DNA from: Gammaproteobacteria bacterium
GTDB lineage: Bacteria > Pseudomonadota > Gammaproteobacteria > Arenicellales > Poriferihabitantaceae
DNA length: 7,248 nt
Reading direction: 5' to 3'
NCBI GenBank assembly: GCA_009839585.1
Contig: VXPI01000345.1
Coordinates: forward strand, 1 to 7,248
Both the position numbers and the translations under genes were made by a program. A model generated the notes under the pieces. That model had not been told where the DNA came from. It was given only the letters and a program-made list of their open reading frames with translations, and did not search any database. Shown here one piece after another: positions 6,445-7,248 of this stretch; the first letter of the stretch is position 1; every line of letters starts with the position of its first letter.

Positions 6445-6516
6445 ATGTCTAGTATTTTGTATTTGGTCGGTCCACCCAAGGTGTCAACGACTAAGCTAAC
6501 ACCTTTATCGATCTGA
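6445..6516 (+). CDS. Putative 23-residue small protein with strong RBS and own terminator
   Basis: ATG at 6445 opens 23 codons ending in TGA at 6514-6516. The peptide begins MSSILYLVGPPK, a short hydrophobic start with a Gly-Pro-Pro turn, and continues with a Ser/Thr-rich half ending LTPLSI. It has no cysteine and too short a hydrophobic run to span a membrane with confidence. I do not recognise it. Support for expression comes from context: a perfect AGGAGG 7 nt upstream, an extended -10 candidate at 6404, and a strong intrinsic terminator 44 nt after the stop. Together these suggest a monocistronic unit of about 170 nt. Alternatives are a regulatory RNA whose SD-like sequence is incidental, a leader peptide, or a dual-function RNA. 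No maturation enzyme, exporter or partner gene is adjacent, so a modified-peptide product is not supported. An overlapping plus frame (6416-6499, 27 codons, beginning MFNSLQEVV) lacks a ribosome binding site and is less likely. Confidence 0.5.
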   Translation: MSSILYLVGPPKVSTTKLTPLSI

Positions 6517-6527
6517 ACACCTAAAAC

Positions 6528-6546
6528 TGGCTGAATCGATCAGCCA
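6528..6546. repeat. 7-bp hairpin between the small ORF and its terminator
   Basis: TGGCTGA (6528-6534), loop ATCGA and TCAGCCA (6540-6546) form a perfect 7-bp stem just downstream of the small-ORF stop codon and 13 nt before the terminator stem. On plus it is followed by AAATC, so it does not terminate plus transcription. On minus it is followed by GTTTTA, which could be a weak terminator for leftward transcripts. It may protect the 3' end or be a protein-binding hairpin. Confidence 0.45.
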
Positions 6547-6559
6547 AAATCAAAATACG

Positions 6560-6584
6560 GGGTTGCTGAATGCAACCCTTTTTT
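6560..6584 (+). terminator. Strong Rho-independent terminator
   Basis: A perfect 7-bp GC-rich stem, GGGTTGC (6560-6566) with GCAACCC (6572-6578), closes a TGAAT loop and is followed directly by six T (6579-6584). This is a textbook intrinsic terminator on plus. The small frame at 6445-6516 is the only gene-like plus-strand element directly upstream, since the other nearby genes are on minus. That makes it good evidence that a plus-strand transcript ends here. Confidence 0.88.
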
Positions 6585-6818
6585 GGTAGTTTATACAATA
6601 AGTAACGTAAACCGGCCTCAACCACCGGCAAAAAAACCAGGAAATACACTTGACATTTTCGTTATTTTCATAGGAGCGTATAGGCAGTGTTGCACTTCGG
6701 ACTGGAACTCGGCCCTTTTTTGCACCCGATATGGTGGCAAGAGACCACGCATCAAGGCTTTATCAAGTGCAACTGAAAGATCAAATGGAGAGAAGAGGAA
6801 GAGGTTACAGTTCCTTGA
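6585..6818. other. Non-coding stretch between the terminator and the 3' end of the reductase gene
   Basis: No gene is supported in these 234 bp. They contain a 9-bp inverted repeat, GTTGCACTT (6689-6697) with AAGTGCAAC (6765-6773) and a 67-nt spacer, about 45 bp beyond the minus-strand stop at 6819. A short CCGG dyad (6612-6628) lies next to an A7 run. A TTGACA at 6650 has no matching -10. No clear intrinsic terminator for the minus-strand reductase gene was found. Confidence 0.5.
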
Positions 6819-7248
6819 TTACCCGCACTTGCTCTCTCCGCAATTCAGGCAAACCATGCATCCGTCCATCATCACTACCGCCATGACATAGCATTTTTCG
6901 CAAAGAGTCGCGCCGATCGGGAAATCCCCTCTCGACCCGGATGGGAATGTGCCCTTTATATTCACCTGCTGCATTTCCTCGAATTGCTTGCGCTTCTCCT
7001 CAATCATCGCCTGCCTTGACTCACTCATTTCCTCTTCAATAATCATGCCGATCTTCTTCAGATGGGCCTCCACCACGTTTCCGATTTCGGCAACCAGAGA
7101 CGGTACATATTGCCCATGTGTGCCGGGCTTGATATAACCACCCTTGGGATCAAATACACCCTGCAATTCATCAACCATGAATGTGACATCACCACCTTTT
7201 CGAAATACCGCCGAAATGATCAGTGTCAAGGCTGTAATCCACTGGTAG
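6819..7248 (-). CDS. C-terminal part of vitamin B12-dependent (class II) ribonucleotide reductase, TSCPD and Cys-rich tail (5' end beyond window)
   Basis: The minus frame is open from the right edge to TAA at 6819-6821, giving 142 C-terminal residues; the start is outside the window. The visible part opens YQWITALTLIISAVFRKGGD, followed by VDELQGVFDPKGGY, matching the TSCPD region found at the end of NrdJ-type reductases and in the separate NrdJb subunit of pseudomonads. A charged helical linker (EEEMSESRQAMIEEKRKQ) leads to a Cys-rich tail, LCEKC, MDGCMVCLNC and GESKCG. The last Cys-x4-Cys resembles the thiol pair that re-reduces the class II active site, and the CxxC pairs suggest a zinc ribbon. 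Class II enzymes make deoxyribonucleotides from ribonucleotides using adenosylcobalamin, independent of oxygen. The visible piece cannot tell whether this is NrdJb or the tail of a full-length NrdJ, so no symbol is given. A TTG at 7229 is an internal codon, not the start. Confidence 0.75.
   Translation of the reverse strand, partial: YQWITALTLIISAVFRKGGDVTFMVDELQGVFDPKGGYIKPGTHGQYVPSLVAEIGNVVEAHLKKIGMIIEEEMSESRQAMIEEKRKQFEEMQQVNIKGTFPSGSRGDFPIGATLCEKCYVMAVVMMDGCMVCLNCGESKCG

Noticed and set aside
6400..6584. PqqA, methanobactin or lanthipeptide precursor
   Set aside because: The 23-residue product has no cysteine, no Glu-x3-Tyr pair and no neighbouring maturation or export genes.
6650..6684. 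TTGACA at 6650 with TATAGG at 6679 as a promoter
   Set aside because: The spacer is 23 bp, too long for a sigma-70 promoter, and no gene follows on plus.
6583..6891. Plus-strand 102-codon frame starting with TTG in the terminator T-run
   Set aside because: The start lies inside the terminator, there is no ribosome binding site, and its end overlaps the conserved Cys-rich tail of the reductase on minus.

Overview
The window reads like a piece of a gammaproteobacterial chromosome of roughly even base composition. It carries a fused bifunctional MnmC with enterobacterial/pseudomonad-type architecture, a GlpE-type single-domain rhodanese, and the C-terminal end of a vitamin B12-dependent (class II) ribonucleotide reductase polypeptide. 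No transposase, integrase, phage gene, CRISPR array, rRNA or tRNA could be recognised, so most of it looks like ordinary core or near-core sequence. The lineage call is inference from gene families; no marker here fixes a genus.

Layout, left to right. Positions 1-536 (minus) hold the N-terminal 178 residues of an MscS-family mechanosensitive channel that runs off the window. Upstream of it on the same strand is glpE (940-617), 80 bp away, so the two could be cotranscribed. A 260-bp divergent region (941-1200) rich in short dyads separates glpE from mnmC (1201-3144, plus), which starts with GTG. A GNAT acetyltransferase of the COG3818 type follows after 25 bp on the same strand (3170-3658). 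It converges with a phosphoribosyltransferase gene (4453-3674, minus), leaving only 15 bp between stop codons. Upstream of that, also on minus, is a UMF1/Atg22-type major facilitator permease (5891-4578).

Positions 5892-6444 hold no convincing conventional gene. At the right side of this gap sits the most unusual item: a 23-codon open frame (6445-6516) with a perfect AGGAGG ribosome binding site 7 nt before its ATG, followed by a hairpin and then a textbook Rho-independent terminator (6560-6584). It looks like a short, self-contained transcription unit coding a tiny peptide or acting as a regulatory RNA; I do not recognise the peptide. After about 230 bp of apparently non-coding sequence, the minus-strand C-terminal 142 residues of a class II ribonucleotide reductase protein (probably NrdJb or full-length NrdJ) run off the right end.

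Functionally the genes are a loose set: tRNA wobble-uridine modification (mnmC), sulfur transfer (glpE), osmotic protection (MscS), purine or related salvage (phosphoribosyltransferase), transport (MFS), and deoxynucleotide supply (nrdJ part). They do not form an obvious pathway. The possible novelty is concentrated in the small transcription unit at about 6400-6584.
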